From contig DYCH01000054.1 of the NCBI GenBank assembly GCA_019418235.1, forward strand, positions 7,856-20,877: a stretch of DNA of 13,022 nt, written 5' to 3'. The notes under the pieces were generated by a model. That model was given only the letters and a program-made list of their open reading frames with translations, was not told the DNA's origin and made no database searches. A program made the position numbers and the translations under genes. The stretch is from Sutterella sp. (GTDB lineage: Bacteria; Pseudomonadota; Gammaproteobacteria; Burkholderiales; Burkholderiaceae_F). Shown one piece after another: positions 1-6,894 of this stretch (within the stretch, counting starts at the first letter, position 1; every line of letters begins with the position of its first letter).

Positions 1-1
1 A

Positions 2-568
2 GAGTGGACGGTGAAGGATTTCTCAAGCCGTAATTTTTGGGTGAAAACCTTTTTGGCGCCTTTTTTGCTTGGACATGAATTAAAAATTTTGCGTCAACTT
101 AAGGGCATTGATGGTGTGGCTCACGAGAGCTTTGCCATTGATTCAACGGCCATTGCCATTCGCTTTTTGCCGGGACGCTCTCTTGGACGCCTCAAGCCCG
201 AAGAGATTTCTTCGGAGTTTCTTGAAGAAATGGAAGCACTCTTGGAGTCCGTTCACACGCGAGGTGTTGTGCATCTGGATACGCGTGGGACGGGGAATTG
301 GCTGGTTTCGCCTGAAGGCAAGCCCTTGTTGATTGACTTCCAAGCCTCTCTTTTAACCGGTTGGATGCCCGCTTCTTGGCGCCATATTGTTGAATTGGTT
401 GACATGAGTGGCGTTTATAAAAAGTGGCTTGAATGGCATCCGGAAACGATGACGGCAGCACGCCGAGCTCGTTTTGAAGAGGCGCAATATTGGCGTCAAA
501 AGTGGAAGTTGCAAGGCTACTTCGGTATGAAGAAAAAGCCGGGCGATAACAAGTTTGGCGAGCACTGA
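2..568 (+). CDS. RIO1/lipopolysaccharide-kinase-like protein kinase, 5' end cut by window edge
   Basis: This is the C-terminal part of a small protein kinase-fold protein, probably a phosphotransferase of unknown substrate. Counting the GTG at 11 as residue 1, the catalytic loop reads H88-x-D90 with N96 six residues on (pattern HxDxxxxxN). The metal-binding Asp is D109 in LIDFQ, in place of the usual DFG. E23 in GHELKIL fits the helix-C glutamate. The reading frame is open back to base 2, and the residues around 11 read E-W-T-V-K-D-F. This matches the beta-3 strand that carries the ATP-binding lysine, so the GTG at 11 is probably an internal Val codon and the real start lies upstream. Related small bacterial kinases run to roughly 200-230 residues, so some tens of residues are missing. 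A terminator follows the stop closely. The kinase fold is fairly secure; the biological role is not known from this sequence. Confidence 0.75.
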   Translation, partial: EWTVKDFSSRNFWVKTFLAPFLLGHELKILRQLKGIDGVAHESFAIDSTAIAIRFLPGRSLGRLKPEEISSEFLEEMEALLESVHTRGVVHLDTRGTGNWLVSPEGKPLLIDFQASLLTGWMPASWRHIVELVDMSGVYKKWLEWHPETMTAARRARFEEAQYWRQKWKLQGYFGMKKKPGDNKFGEH

Positions 569-575
569 TTTTCCT

Positions 576-605
576 TCGGCGTTTGTGTTAAACGCCGACT
601 TTTTT
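576..605 (+). terminator. Intrinsic terminator after the kinase-like gene
   Basis: A perfect 9-bp stem (TCGGCGTTT at 576-584 with AAACGCCGA at 590-598) encloses a 5-base loop and is followed by C and a run of T at 600-605. It starts 8 bases after the kinase stop codon and ends 25 bases before the ettA start, so it should separate the two genes. Confidence 0.85.
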
Positions 606-629
606 AATGACTAACCGCAGATACGAGAT

Positions 630-2294
630 ATGGCTCAATACGTATTTACGATGAATCGCGTGGGTAAGATTGTTCCGCCCAAGCGTCAAATTCTCAAAGA
701 TATTTCCTTGTCCTTTTTCCCGGGCGCCAAGATTGGTGTTTTGGGTTTAAACGGGGCCGGTAAATCCACGCTTCTTAAGATCATGGCAGGCGTGGATACC
801 GATATTGAAGGTGAAGCCATTCCGATGCCGGGCATCAAGATCGGCTACCTTCCCCAAGAACCGCAATTAAATCCCGAGCATACCGTTCGTGAAGCCGTTG
901 AAGAAGGCATGGGCGAAATCATGGAAGCTCAAGCTCGCTTGGACGAAGTCTACGCAGCTTACGCCGATCCTGATGCTGACTTTGACGCTTTGGCTGCCGA
1001 GCAAGCTCGCTTAGAAGCCATCATCAATGCTGCCGGCACCAATGCTGAAACGCAAATGGAAATCGCTGCTGACGCTTTGCGCTTACCTGCTTGGGACGCA
1101 AAGATTGCTCATCTCTCCGGTGGTGAAAAGCGCCGTGTGGCCTTGTGCCGTTTGTTGCTTTCCGGCCCCGATATGCTTTTGTTGGACGAACCGACGAACC
1201 ACTTGGACGCAGAAAGTGTGGAATGGTTGGAGCAATTCTTGCACCGCTTCCCCGGCACCGTGGTCGCTGTGACCCACGACCGTTATTTCTTGGATAACGC
1301 TGCCGAGTGGATTCTTGAATTGGACCGCGGTGAAGGTATTCCTTGGAAGGGTAACTACTCTTCTTGGTTGGATCAAAAAGAAAAGCGTCTTGAAATTGAA
1401 AAGCGTCAAGAAGATGCTCGTATGAAGGCGATTAAGCACGAATTGGAATGGGTTCGTCAAAACGCCAAGGGTCGTCAAGCCAAGAGTAAGGCTCGTTTGG
1501 CTCGCTTTGAAGAAATGTCGAGCTACGAATACCAAGCTCGTAATGAAACCAATGAAATCTTCATTCCGGTGGGTGAGCGCTTAGGTAACAACGTGATTGA
1601 ATTCAATAATGTGAGCAAAGGCTTTGGCGATCGTTTGTTGATTGATGACTTAAGCTTCAAGATTCCGCCTGGAGCTATTGTTGGCGTGATCGGTCCTAAC
1701 GGTGCCGGTAAGTCCACGCTCTTTAAGATGATTTTGGGTAAAGAGCAACCCGATAGCGGTGCCATCAACATTGGGCCGACGGTAAAGATCAGTGCCGTTG
1801 ATCAAATGCGTGATTCGTTACCGAACGACAAGACCGCTTGGGAAGCGATCTCTGACGGCCAAGACATTCTCCAAGTCGGTAAGTTCTCGATGCCTTCTCG
1901 TGCTTATCTCGGTCGCTTTAACTTTAAGGGCGGCGATCAACAAAAGATGGTGGGTACGCTCTCCGGTGGTGAACGTGGTCGTTTGCACTTAGCTAAGACC
2001 TTGTTGTCGGGCGGCAATGTCTTGTTGTTGGACGAACCGTCTAACGACCTTGACGTTGAAACGTTGCGTGCTTTGGAAGACGCCTTGCTTGAATTTGCCG
2101 GCTGCGCCATGGTGACGTCTCACGACCGTTGGTTCTTAGACCGTATCGCAACGCACATCTTGGCCTTTGAAGGGGACTCCAAGGTGGTGTTCTTTGACGG
2201 CAACTACACCGAATACGAAGCCGATAAGCGCAAGCGCTTGGGAGAAGAAGCTGCTCAACCGCACCGTCTTCGTTTCAAACCCTTAACGCGTTAA
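630..2294 (+). CDS. ettA: EttA, energy-dependent translational throttle ABC-F ATPase
   Basis: EttA is a cytoplasmic ABC-F protein that binds the ribosomal E site and links the first elongation steps to the ATP/ADP ratio. It has no membrane segments and is not a transporter. At 554 residues it matches the usual family length (about 555). The first ATPase domain has Walker A GLNGAGKST at 39-47, signature LSGGEKRR at 162-169, Walker B LLLDEPTN at 183-190 and switch THDR at 215-218. The second has GPNGAGKST at 355-363, LSGGERGR at 444-451, LLLDEPSN at 465-472 and SHDR at 497-500. An arm insertion lies near 95-140. The basic, charged linker at about 242-320 is the tRNA-interaction motif region. 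The tail RLRFKPLTR is typical of EttA rather than Uup or YheS. The ATG at 630 has only a weak ribosome binding site. No promoter is visible in the 25 bases after the upstream terminator. Confidence 0.95.
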   Translation: MAQYVFTMNRVGKIVPPKRQILKDISLSFFPGAKIGVLGLNGAGKSTLLKIMAGVDTDIEGEAIPMPGIKIGYLPQEPQLNPEHTVREAVEEGMGEIMEAQARLDEVYAAYADPDADFDALAAEQARLEAIINAAGTNAETQMEIAADALRLPAWDAKIAHLSGGEKRRVALCRLLLSGPDMLLLDEPTNHLDAESVEWLEQFLHRFPGTVVAVTHDRYFLDNAAEWILELDRGEGIPWKGNYSSWLDQKEKRLEIEKRQEDARMKAIKHELEWVRQNAKGRQAKSKARLARFEEMSSYEYQARNETNEIFIPVGERLGNNVIEFNNVSKGFGDRLLIDDLSFKIPPGAIVGVIGPNGAGKSTLFKMILGKEQPDSGAINIGPTVKISAVDQMRDSLPNDKTAWEAISDGQDILQVGKFSMPSRAYLGRFNFKGGDQQKMVGTLSGGERGRLHLAKTLLSGGNVLLLDEPSNDLDVETLRALEDALLEFAGCAMVTSHDRWFLDRIATHILAFEGDSKVVFFDGNYTEYEADKRKRLGEEAAQPHRLRFKPLTR

Positions 2295-2306
2295 TCGCTT
2301 AGGACT

Positions 2307-2341
2307 AAAGGCGTCAGACCGGAAACGGAATGGCGCCTTTT
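2307..2341 (+). terminator. Possible weak terminator between ettA and mnmC
   Basis: A 7-bp stem (AAAGGCG at 2307-2313 with CGCCTTT at 2334-2340) encloses a nested CCG-GAAA-CGG mini-hairpin at 2319-2328, whose GAAA is a GNRA-type loop. Only four T residues follow (2338-2341), part of them inside the stem, so termination may be partial. The hairpin ends about 10 bases before the preferred mnmC start and could also influence its translation. Confidence 0.45.
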
Positions 2342-2351
2342 GCATCTAGCT

Positions 2352-4280
2352 ATGGAAACGATTGCTCCTGCCTTAGTCACACTTGAAGACGGTAAGCCCT
2401 ATGCGCCGGCTTTTGGTGATATCTATGCCACGCGAAGCGGGGCGTACGGGCAGGCGTGTGCTGTTTTCTTGGCGCAAGGTGAAATTGCCCGTCGTTGGGC
2501 TAACAAACCCGTTTTCACGGTTTTGGAAAATGGGTTTGGTTTAGGAACCAATTTCTTGGCCACGCTAAAAGCATGGCGTGAAGATCCCCACCGCAGTCAA
2601 CGCCTGCATTTTGTCTCCATTGAACGCTATCCCGTCTCCAGTGATGAACTCGTGAGCTTTGCTGCCCCCGAAGTGGCAGAACTTGCCAAAGAATTAGCCA
2701 AAAAGTGGCCCGTTCGAATCCCAGGATTTCACACCATCGACTTTGATGAAGGGCGAGTGAAACTCACGTTGGTTTTCCACGATAGTGATGAGATCGCACC
2801 TAAACTTTCACTTCATTACGATGCTTTGTATTTGGACGGTTTTGCTCCGAACAAAAACGAAGCGATGTGGGACGATCGCCTGTTGATGACCTTGGCTCGA
2901 AAGGCTCGTCACGGTGCCAGTGTGACAACGTGGTGCACGGCAGGACACGTTCGCCGAGCCCTTGAGCGAGCCGGATTTGAGTTACACCGATTGGAAGGCT
3001 TTGGTAAAAAGTCCGAACGCCTTTTCGGTGAAATGAAAGCCCCTCGTACGCGTTGTGTTGACGCTCGTCCGATCCGAGATGTGATTGTGATCGGTGGGGG
3101 ACTGTCTGGCGCCAATGCGGCTTATGCATTAACGCAACGGGGTCTTAAAGTTCGTGTGGTGGATGCAGCACCAGTGCCGGGAGCGGCTGCAAGCGCACTT
3201 GCCTGGGGGATTCTCCATCCTCACTACTCTCGTGACGACAACTTGCTTTCTCGATTGTCCCGCCAAGGTTTTTTAACCACGAGAAACCGATTAAAGCACT
3301 TAGAGGCGTTGACAGAAGAAGAACTTTTTAGCGACACAGGATGTCTGCAAATGGCTCATAGCGATGCCATAGAACGCGAGTGGCATGAAGCCAAAGATAA
3401 AGATCTACCGTTTGCAATGCCTAAAGATTATGCACAACTCATCGACCAAGAGAGTGCTTCTGAAAAAGCGGGCTTAGCACTTCAACGTGGCGGTTGGTGG
3501 TTTCCGATGGCGGGGATGGTGAGAGTCGGGGCCTACTGTCGTGCGCTGATGACAGCCTCTGCTGTGCCTTATCGAGGCAATACTGAAGTGCGTCGTATCG
3601 AATCCACAGAGACCGGTTGGCGTTTAATTGGTGAATATGGCGAAGTCATTGATGAGGCAAGCGATGTCGTTGTCGCTTGTGCTGGCGACTCCGCTCGACT
3701 GTTAGAGCCTTACCAACACATGGCCATTGATGCGCTCAAAGGTCGCATTACGCTTTTACGTGATACGGATCTTGAGGGGCTGCAAATTCCGGTCTCAGGC
3801 GAAGGCTACATTGTTCGTATGAAAGATGGCTACAGCGGTATTGGCGCGACTTATGAATTGCCGCAAAAGGGGCCTTGGACAGAGAATATGGCCCATGAGG
3901 CTAACCTATCTAAGCTTGAAACGATTCTCAAAAATCCGACACCTTGTGTAGTGACGGGAGCTTATTGTGGTGCGCGTGCAGTGGGTGCGGGGCGAGTACC
4001 GATTGTGGGTGGTGTATGCAATGAAGCCCAATGGCTAGCTGTTGCCAGAGATAATGTCTCACGTGTGGATTATGAAAAAGGCCCTCTGATTCCCGGACTT
4101 TGGGTGATGACCGCTATGGGCTCTCGCGGCGTGTCGATGTCGGCACTATGCTCAGAGGTGTTGGCCTCTGAAATGACCGATGAAGCCATGATTTTGGATG
4201 CCCCGACAATCAAGGGGATCGGTGCTCGACGATTGATGCGTCAACGTATCAAAGAAGAGATTCTCGAGAAAAATTCCTGA
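2352..4280 (+). CDS. mnmC: MnmC, bifunctional tRNA 5-methylaminomethyl-2-thiouridine enzyme
   Basis: MnmC completes the mnm5(s2)U modification at the wobble position of certain tRNAs. The C-terminal FAD domain converts cmnm5U to nm5U, and the N-terminal SAM-dependent domain methylates it to mnm5U. Counted from the ATG at 2352 (642 residues), the methyltransferase domain shows ENGFGLGTNF at 59-68 (SAM binding) and YLDGFAPNKNEAMW near 160-173, both characteristic of the family. The FAD domain starts near 242 with DVIVIGGGLSGANAAYAL (dinucleotide-binding glycines around 248-253), followed by a glycine/alanine-rich stretch ending AWGILHPHYSRD. Length is close to the roughly 660-residue family norm and both halves look intact. 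A TTG at 2340 would add four residues, but it lies inside the preceding hairpin and the family starts at about the ATG, so I prefer 2352. The ribosome binding site is weak for either start. Confidence 0.93.
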   Translation: METIAPALVTLEDGKPYAPAFGDIYATRSGAYGQACAVFLAQGEIARRWANKPVFTVLENGFGLGTNFLATLKAWREDPHRSQRLHFVSIERYPVSSDELVSFAAPEVAELAKELAKKWPVRIPGFHTIDFDEGRVKLTLVFHDSDEIAPKLSLHYDALYLDGFAPNKNEAMWDDRLLMTLARKARHGASVTTWCTAGHVRRALERAGFELHRLEGFGKKSERLFGEMKAPRTRCVDARPIRDVIVIGGGLSGANAAYALTQRGLKVRVVDAAPVPGAAASALAWGILHPHYSRDDNLLSRLSRQGFLTTRNRLKHLEALTEEELFSDTGCLQMAHSDAIEREWHEAKDKDLPFAMPKDYAQLIDQESASEKAGLALQRGGWWFPMAGMVRVGAYCRALMTASAVPYRGNTEVRRIESTETGWRLIGEYGEVIDEASDVVVACAGDSARLLEPYQHMAIDALKGRITLLRDTDLEGLQIPVSGEGYIVRMKDGYSGIGATYELPQKGPWTENMAHEANLSKLETILKNPTPCVVTGAYCGARAVGAGRVPIVGGVCNEAQWLAVARDNVSRVDYEKGPLIPGLWVMTAMGSRGVSMSALCSEVLASEMTDEAMILDAPTIKGIGARRLMRQRIKEEILEKNS

Positions 4281-4286
4281 AAAACA

Positions 4287-4312
4287 AAACAGGATCGCGA
4301 AGGATCCTGTTT
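4287..4312 (-). terminator. Bidirectional hairpin between mnmC and the SEC-C gene
   Basis: A perfect 10-bp stem (AAACAGGATC at 4287-4296 with GATCCTGTTT at 4303-4312) encloses a 6-base loop. On the - strand it is followed by a T-rich tail (TGTTTTTC), as expected for a terminator of the SEC-C gene. On the + strand the tail is only TTT-CTC, so termination of mnmC there is probably weaker. It sits between two convergent genes. Confidence 0.8.
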
Positions 4313-4336
4313 CTCGGCTAAAGCAGCGCTAGGAAA

Positions 4337-5044
4337 TTAATTCTTTCCGCAGCATTGCTTGTATTTTTTACCCGAACCGCAAGGGCACGGGTCATTACGA
4401 CCGACCTTGGGTTCTTCTCGACTAATCGGCTTATTCGGGCGATTAAGACGAGCGATTTCCAAAACGCCTTCCATCATATTAACCATGGCTTCTTCCAAGC
4501 TCTTGAGCGGTGTCATCTTTTCGATTTCGGCACGAAGGGCTTGGTTTTGTTCGTAGTCTTCGTCTTCGGGATCGAGTTCCAAATGACGATGAATCTTACA
4601 AAGGTTGGCTTCGATTGCATCGGTGACTTCCACTCGATCGGAGAATTGGCTCAAAGCGGCATAAAAGCCCGTGGCCCAAGGAGCCAATGCCACAATCCCT
4701 TCTTTGGTAAGAATCGGTTGTTCATCGTCGTCTTCCAACGGGAAGATGATGGGGTTGTAGAAGTGACGTTGAGCTTGGTAGGCAACAATTTCTTGGTAGC
4801 GTTGCATGATAAGTTGATGCACGGTTTCAGGCTCATCAACTTGGCTGTCACGCCCATCGATATCAAAGATGTACGGGTACCAGTCCGATTCGTCTTCCAA
4901 TGCGGGATTTAAGAGCGCAATGGCAGAGAGGTAGCCGTCAAGCATGCTGACATCAAACGTATCAAAGTCTTCTGGCGTGGTGGCAAGTAATTCATCCAAA
5001 CGATTAATGTCTTCATCGTTTAAGGGGCGAAATTTTTGAACCAT
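4337..5044 (-). CDS. YecA/UPF0149 family protein with C-terminal SEC-C zinc motif
   Basis: The protein is 235 residues from the ATG at 5044. The N-terminal half has the UPF0149 (YecA-type) signature: an LDELL...DVSMLDGYLSAIAL segment near 13-45, then acidic, aromatic-rich stretches. The last 21 residues form an SEC-C motif, with C220-x-C222, eight residues, then C231-C232. In SecA and other proteins this motif binds zinc and can contact SecB or the ribosome. The cellular role of this family is not settled; ribosome or export association is inference from the zinc motif. A TTG at 5053 would extend the frame by three codons. However, the AAAAGG ribosome binding site abuts it directly, whereas the spacing to the ATG at 5044 is a good 9 bases, so I chose the ATG. 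The gene follows zapA on the same strand, with a hairpin between them. Confidence 0.85.
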   Translation of the reverse strand: MVQKFRPLNDEDINRLDELLATTPEDFDTFDVSMLDGYLSAIALLNPALEDESDWYPYIFDIDGRDSQVDEPETVHQLIMQRYQEIVAYQAQRHFYNPIIFPLEDDDEQPILTKEGIVALAPWATGFYAALSQFSDRVEVTDAIEANLCKIHRHLELDPEDEDYEQNQALRAEIEKMTPLKSLEEAMVNMMEGVLEIARLNRPNKPISREEPKVGRNDPCPCGSGKKYKQCCGKN

Positions 5045-5059
5045 GGTGTTCAACCTTTT

Positions 5060-5086
5060 AAAGAAAACGCCACTGAGATGTGGCGT
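5060..5086 (-). terminator. Hairpin with T-rich tail between zapA and the SEC-C gene
   Basis: A 7-bp stem (ACGCCAC at 5067-5073 with GTGGCGT at 5080-5086) encloses a 6-base loop. Read on the - strand it is followed by TTTTCTTT and then immediately by the AAAAGG ribosome binding site of the SEC-C gene. It may be a partial terminator or attenuator rather than a full stop, because no independent promoter for the SEC-C gene is evident in the short gap. Confidence 0.6.
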
Positions 5087-5109
5087 ATTAAAAACAAAGA
5101 TCTTCTCAA

Positions 5110-5439
5110 TTATTGAGCAGGTTTGTCTTCACTGCTTAGCGTGGTGTCACACAAAGCAATTAAATTGTCAATGTCCGAAGCCGTTTGATTCATCTTGGCA
5201 ACTGCGCGATTGACTTCCTCGACCTCTTGGCGTTGGAGCAAGTTTTCATACGCAATACGAAGAGCGGCTAAAACAGCAACGGAGTCAGGCGAGAAGACAC
5301 GACCGGGTTGGTGAATCTCTTGCATCTTTTTTTCAACCATGAGGGCACAAGCCTTTAAGTTGGCTTCCTCTTCCGGGGCTACCGAGAGGCGGTAGTCACG
5401 TCCCATGATCGTCAAAGTTAAAGTGTTACGCGTGCTCAT
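5110..5439 (-). CDS. zapA: ZapA, FtsZ-ring-associated cell division protein
   Basis: ZapA is a cytoplasmic protein that binds FtsZ and bundles its filaments at mid-cell. The 109-residue product has the family layout: a beta-rich N-terminal head containing TIMGRDYRLSV (about 10-20), which is the conserved I-x-G-x-x-Y pattern, then EEEANLKACALMVEKKM. A long C-terminal helix (about 55-100) follows, matching the antiparallel coiled coil that makes the tetramer. The frame can be extended to a TTG at 5445. An AAGGG ribosome binding site sits 9 bases ahead of the ATG at 5439 but only 3 bases ahead of the TTG, so the ATG is preferred. The gap to the upstream zapB-like stop is 15 bases, which implies cotranscription. 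Confidence 0.9.
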   Translation of the reverse strand: MSTRNTLTLTIMGRDYRLSVAPEEEANLKACALMVEKKMQEIHQPGRVFSPDSVAVLAALRIAYENLLQRQEVEEVNRAVAKMNQTASDIDNLIALCDTTLSSEDKPAQ

Positions 5440-5454
5440 CGTCAAAGGCCCTTA

Positions 5455-5691
5455 TTAGAACGTGGCCGTCGGAGTTTCTTCGCTGGTGACGGTTTGTTGG
5501 GTCTTTTCAATAGAACGAATCAAGGCATCCAAGCGTTCGATCGCTTCTTGCGTTTCCGTCTTCGTCAAACCGGCTTCATTTTCTTTTTGAATCAAAAGAT
5601 TTTGCAATTCTTCATTTTGTGCACGAAGATCATTCACTTCTTGAATTAAGGCGCGAATGCGATCGGCTAAGAGTTCAAGCTTTTGTTGCAT
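5455..5691 (-). CDS. ZapB-like small coiled-coil protein (TIGR02449-type)
   Basis: This 78-residue protein is nearly all predicted coiled coil. Leu/Ile heptads run through about 1-40 (QKLELLADRIRALIQEV, then DLRAQNEELQNLLIQKE) and again through about 43-66, ending in a Thr-rich tail. It has no Cys, signal peptide or membrane segment. Small coiled-coil proteins of this kind are commonly encoded directly upstream of zapA in gamma- and betaproteobacteria and are annotated as ZapB-like. ZapB proper binds ZapA at the division ring. The name here rests on size, coiled-coil content and position beside zapA, not on a diagnostic motif. It starts 30 bases after the bamE stop with no hairpin between, so it probably shares a transcript with bamE and zapA. 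The ATG at 5691 has a weak ribosome binding site (AAAG). Confidence 0.8.
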   Translation of the reverse strand: MQQKLELLADRIRALIQEVNDLRAQNEELQNLLIQKENEAGLTKTETQEAIERLDALIRSIEKTQQTVTSEETPTATF

Positions 5692-5721
5692 CTTTATTCA
5701 ATCCTTAGAGTAGGGTGTTGT

Positions 5722-6237
5722 TTAGCGAGCGGATTGCTCGATATCTTTTTGAATTTGTTGTTCTTGGTCGACCACGGTCACATCGTTGCTACCGACAAAT
5801 TCTGCACCATCCTTATCCAAAATGATTTGGTCAGCGAGCGTTTCGCTGGGCATCGGGGTGAATTCATACTTTTGCAAACGTTCGTTTTCATCAAAGAAAA
5901 CCGTTAAGCGACGGCGCTCCGGATCACCAAAGCGGGGATTTAAGTAATAGACGTAGTCCCAACGGTTTTGATGGAACATATCACGCAACAAAGGAACACC
6001 AAGTAAGAATTGCACTTGCAACTTCGTCATGCCGACGTGGAGTTGCTCGATCATTTCTTGGGTGACTAAATTGCCTTGTTGCATGTCAGGACGATAAGGA
6101 TTAATCACAGAGGTGATGGCCTTACCGGGTTGCCACCATTCATTGAAGGCATTCCACTGATTTTCGACCGTTGAGCAACCGCTCAAACCGATCGTCATGA
6201 CGCCAACAGTACCGAGCAAAAGACTTTTCTTAAGCAT
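5722..6237 (-). CDS. bamE: BamE, outer-membrane assembly lipoprotein (SmpA/OmlA)
   Basis: BamE is a small lipoprotein of the BAM complex that inserts beta-barrel proteins into the outer membrane. Residues 1-21 form a lipoprotein signal with lipobox LSGC, the lipidated Cys being C21. The BamE signature NPYRPDMQQGN is at 47-56 or so, followed by MIEQLHVGMTKLQVQFLLGVP and the NRWDYVYYLNPR strand near 91-102. At 171 residues it is longer than the E. coli protein (113) because of a roughly 20-residue linker after C21 and a polar, Gln/Asp-rich tail after about 130. Longer forms of this type are usual in betaproteobacteria. The gene is divergent from fur, an arrangement seen in other proteobacteria, with a 180-base gap. 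It is the first gene of a likely bamE-zapB-zapA unit. The ribosome binding site is poor. Confidence 0.92.
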   Translation of the reverse strand: MLKKSLLLGTVGVMTIGLSGCSTVENQWNAFNEWWQPGKAITSVINPYRPDMQQGNLVTQEMIEQLHVGMTKLQVQFLLGVPLLRDMFHQNRWDYVYYLNPRFGDPERRRLTVFFDENERLQKYEFTPMPSETLADQIILDKDGAEFVGSNDVTVVDQEQQIQKDIEQSAR

Positions 6238-6333
6238 AGATTGAAACCAAGTCTGTTCATTAAAACATTAACCCTTCAATGATAAACTAATCGTTCTCTC
6301 TACGCCTATACTTACTGAACAATTTCGCACTTT

Positions 6334-6362
6334 CTGACAACTTCGAGAGGGCAAAATATTGT
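6334..6362 (+). promoter_or_regulatory. Candidate sigma-70 promoter for fur
   Basis: A -35-like CTGACA at 6334-6339 and a -10-like TATTGT at 6357-6362 are separated by 17 bases. They match the consensus at 5 and 4 of 6 positions. The predicted start near 6369 leaves a leader of about 50 bases before fur. I see no convincing Fur operator overlapping it. Confidence 0.4.
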
Positions 6363-6417
6363 TTCAACAGGTAAGATAAAGGTTTATGGATCTTAATTTC
6401 GTTTTTTTGAGGACAAT

Positions 6418-6858
6418 GTGGTGAGTTTTGATCAGAGTGAATTAAAAGATAAGGGGTTAAAGGTAACGGTACCGCGTTTGCGTATTTTGGAGCTTTTCCA
6501 AAAAGCTGCAGCCAGTGACAACCGCCATTTAACGGCAGACGATGTTTTTTCTTTGCTCAAAGATGAAGGGGGTGATCCTGTTGGATTGGCCACCGTTTAT
6601 CGCGTTCTTTCTCAGTTTGAGGTTGCCGGTCTCATCCGTCGCCATCACTTTGATACTGAAACCGCAAGCTATGAATTGGGTGAGCCTGAACATCATGACC
6701 ATTTGGTTTGTGTGAAGTGCGGGCACATTGAGGAGTTCGTGGACGTTGAAATCGAACGCCGTCAGAAAGAAATTGCCAAGCGCTTTGGGTTTGAACTTCA
6801 ACACCACACGCTTTGTCTTTACGGTATTTGTAAGGACTGTCAAAAGGCCGGAGAATAA
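6418..6858 (+). CDS. fur: Fur, ferric uptake regulator
   Basis: Fur is an Fe(II)-responsive dimeric repressor of iron-uptake and related genes. The 146-residue product is the normal length. The N-terminal winged helix contains LKVTVPRLRILELF (about 14-27) and the DNA-contacting GLATVYRVLSQFEVAGLI at 56-73. The metal-binding dimerisation half has EHHDHLVCVKCGHIEEF, with H92, H93, H95 and C98-x2-C101, and ends in a second CxxC (C138, C141). This full structural Zn site and HHDH set favour Fur over Zur or PerR, though metal choice cannot be proven from sequence. GTG codons at 6418 and 6421 both fit. The GAGGA ribosome binding site at 6409-6413 is 4 and 7 bases ahead respectively, so the start may be 6421, one residue shorter. 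Fur is commonly encoded beside bamE and recN. Confidence 0.93.
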   Translation: MVSFDQSELKDKGLKVTVPRLRILELFQKAAASDNRHLTADDVFSLLKDEGGDPVGLATVYRVLSQFEVAGLIRRHHFDTETASYELGEPEHHDHLVCVKCGHIEEFVDVEIERRQKEIAKRFGFELQHHTLCLYGICKDCQKAGE

Positions 6859-6894
6859 AACAAAAGAGACCTCGATTGAGGTCTCAGTTGTTTT
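6857..6894. terminator. Bidirectional terminator between fur and recN
   Basis: A perfect 8-bp stem (GAGACCTC at 6866-6873 with GAGGTCTC at 6878-6885) encloses the tetraloop GATT. It is flanked by AAAACAA at 6857-6863 and its complement TTGTTTT at 6888-6894, so U-rich tails appear on both strands. The element overlaps the fur stop (6856-6858) and the recN stop (6893-6895), and so serves both convergent genes. Confidence 0.85.

Noticed and set aside
1083..1535. A 150-codon open frame on the - strand inside ettA
   Set aside because: It is a shadow of the strongly conserved EttA coding sequence, with no independent support.
4355..4912. A 185-codon open frame on the + strand opposite the SEC-C gene
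   Set aside because: It lies wholly antisense to a gene with clear family motifs, has no ribosome binding site of note, and its product shows no recognisable domain.
5044..5053. TTG start of the SEC-C gene at 5053
   Set aside because: The ribosome binding site abuts this codon, leaving no spacing, while it is 9 bases from the ATG at 5044.
5105..5117. Short palindrome CTCAAT-T-ATTGAG at the zapA stop
   Set aside because: Arms of six bases around a single base in AT-rich DNA are expected by chance, and there is no T-run or sign of conservation.
6279..6300. Possible Fur box (GATAAACTAATCGTTCTC region) between bamE and fur
   Set aside because: Only the first GATAA-like unit matches; the other half does not fit the 19-base or 7-1-7 Fur consensus.
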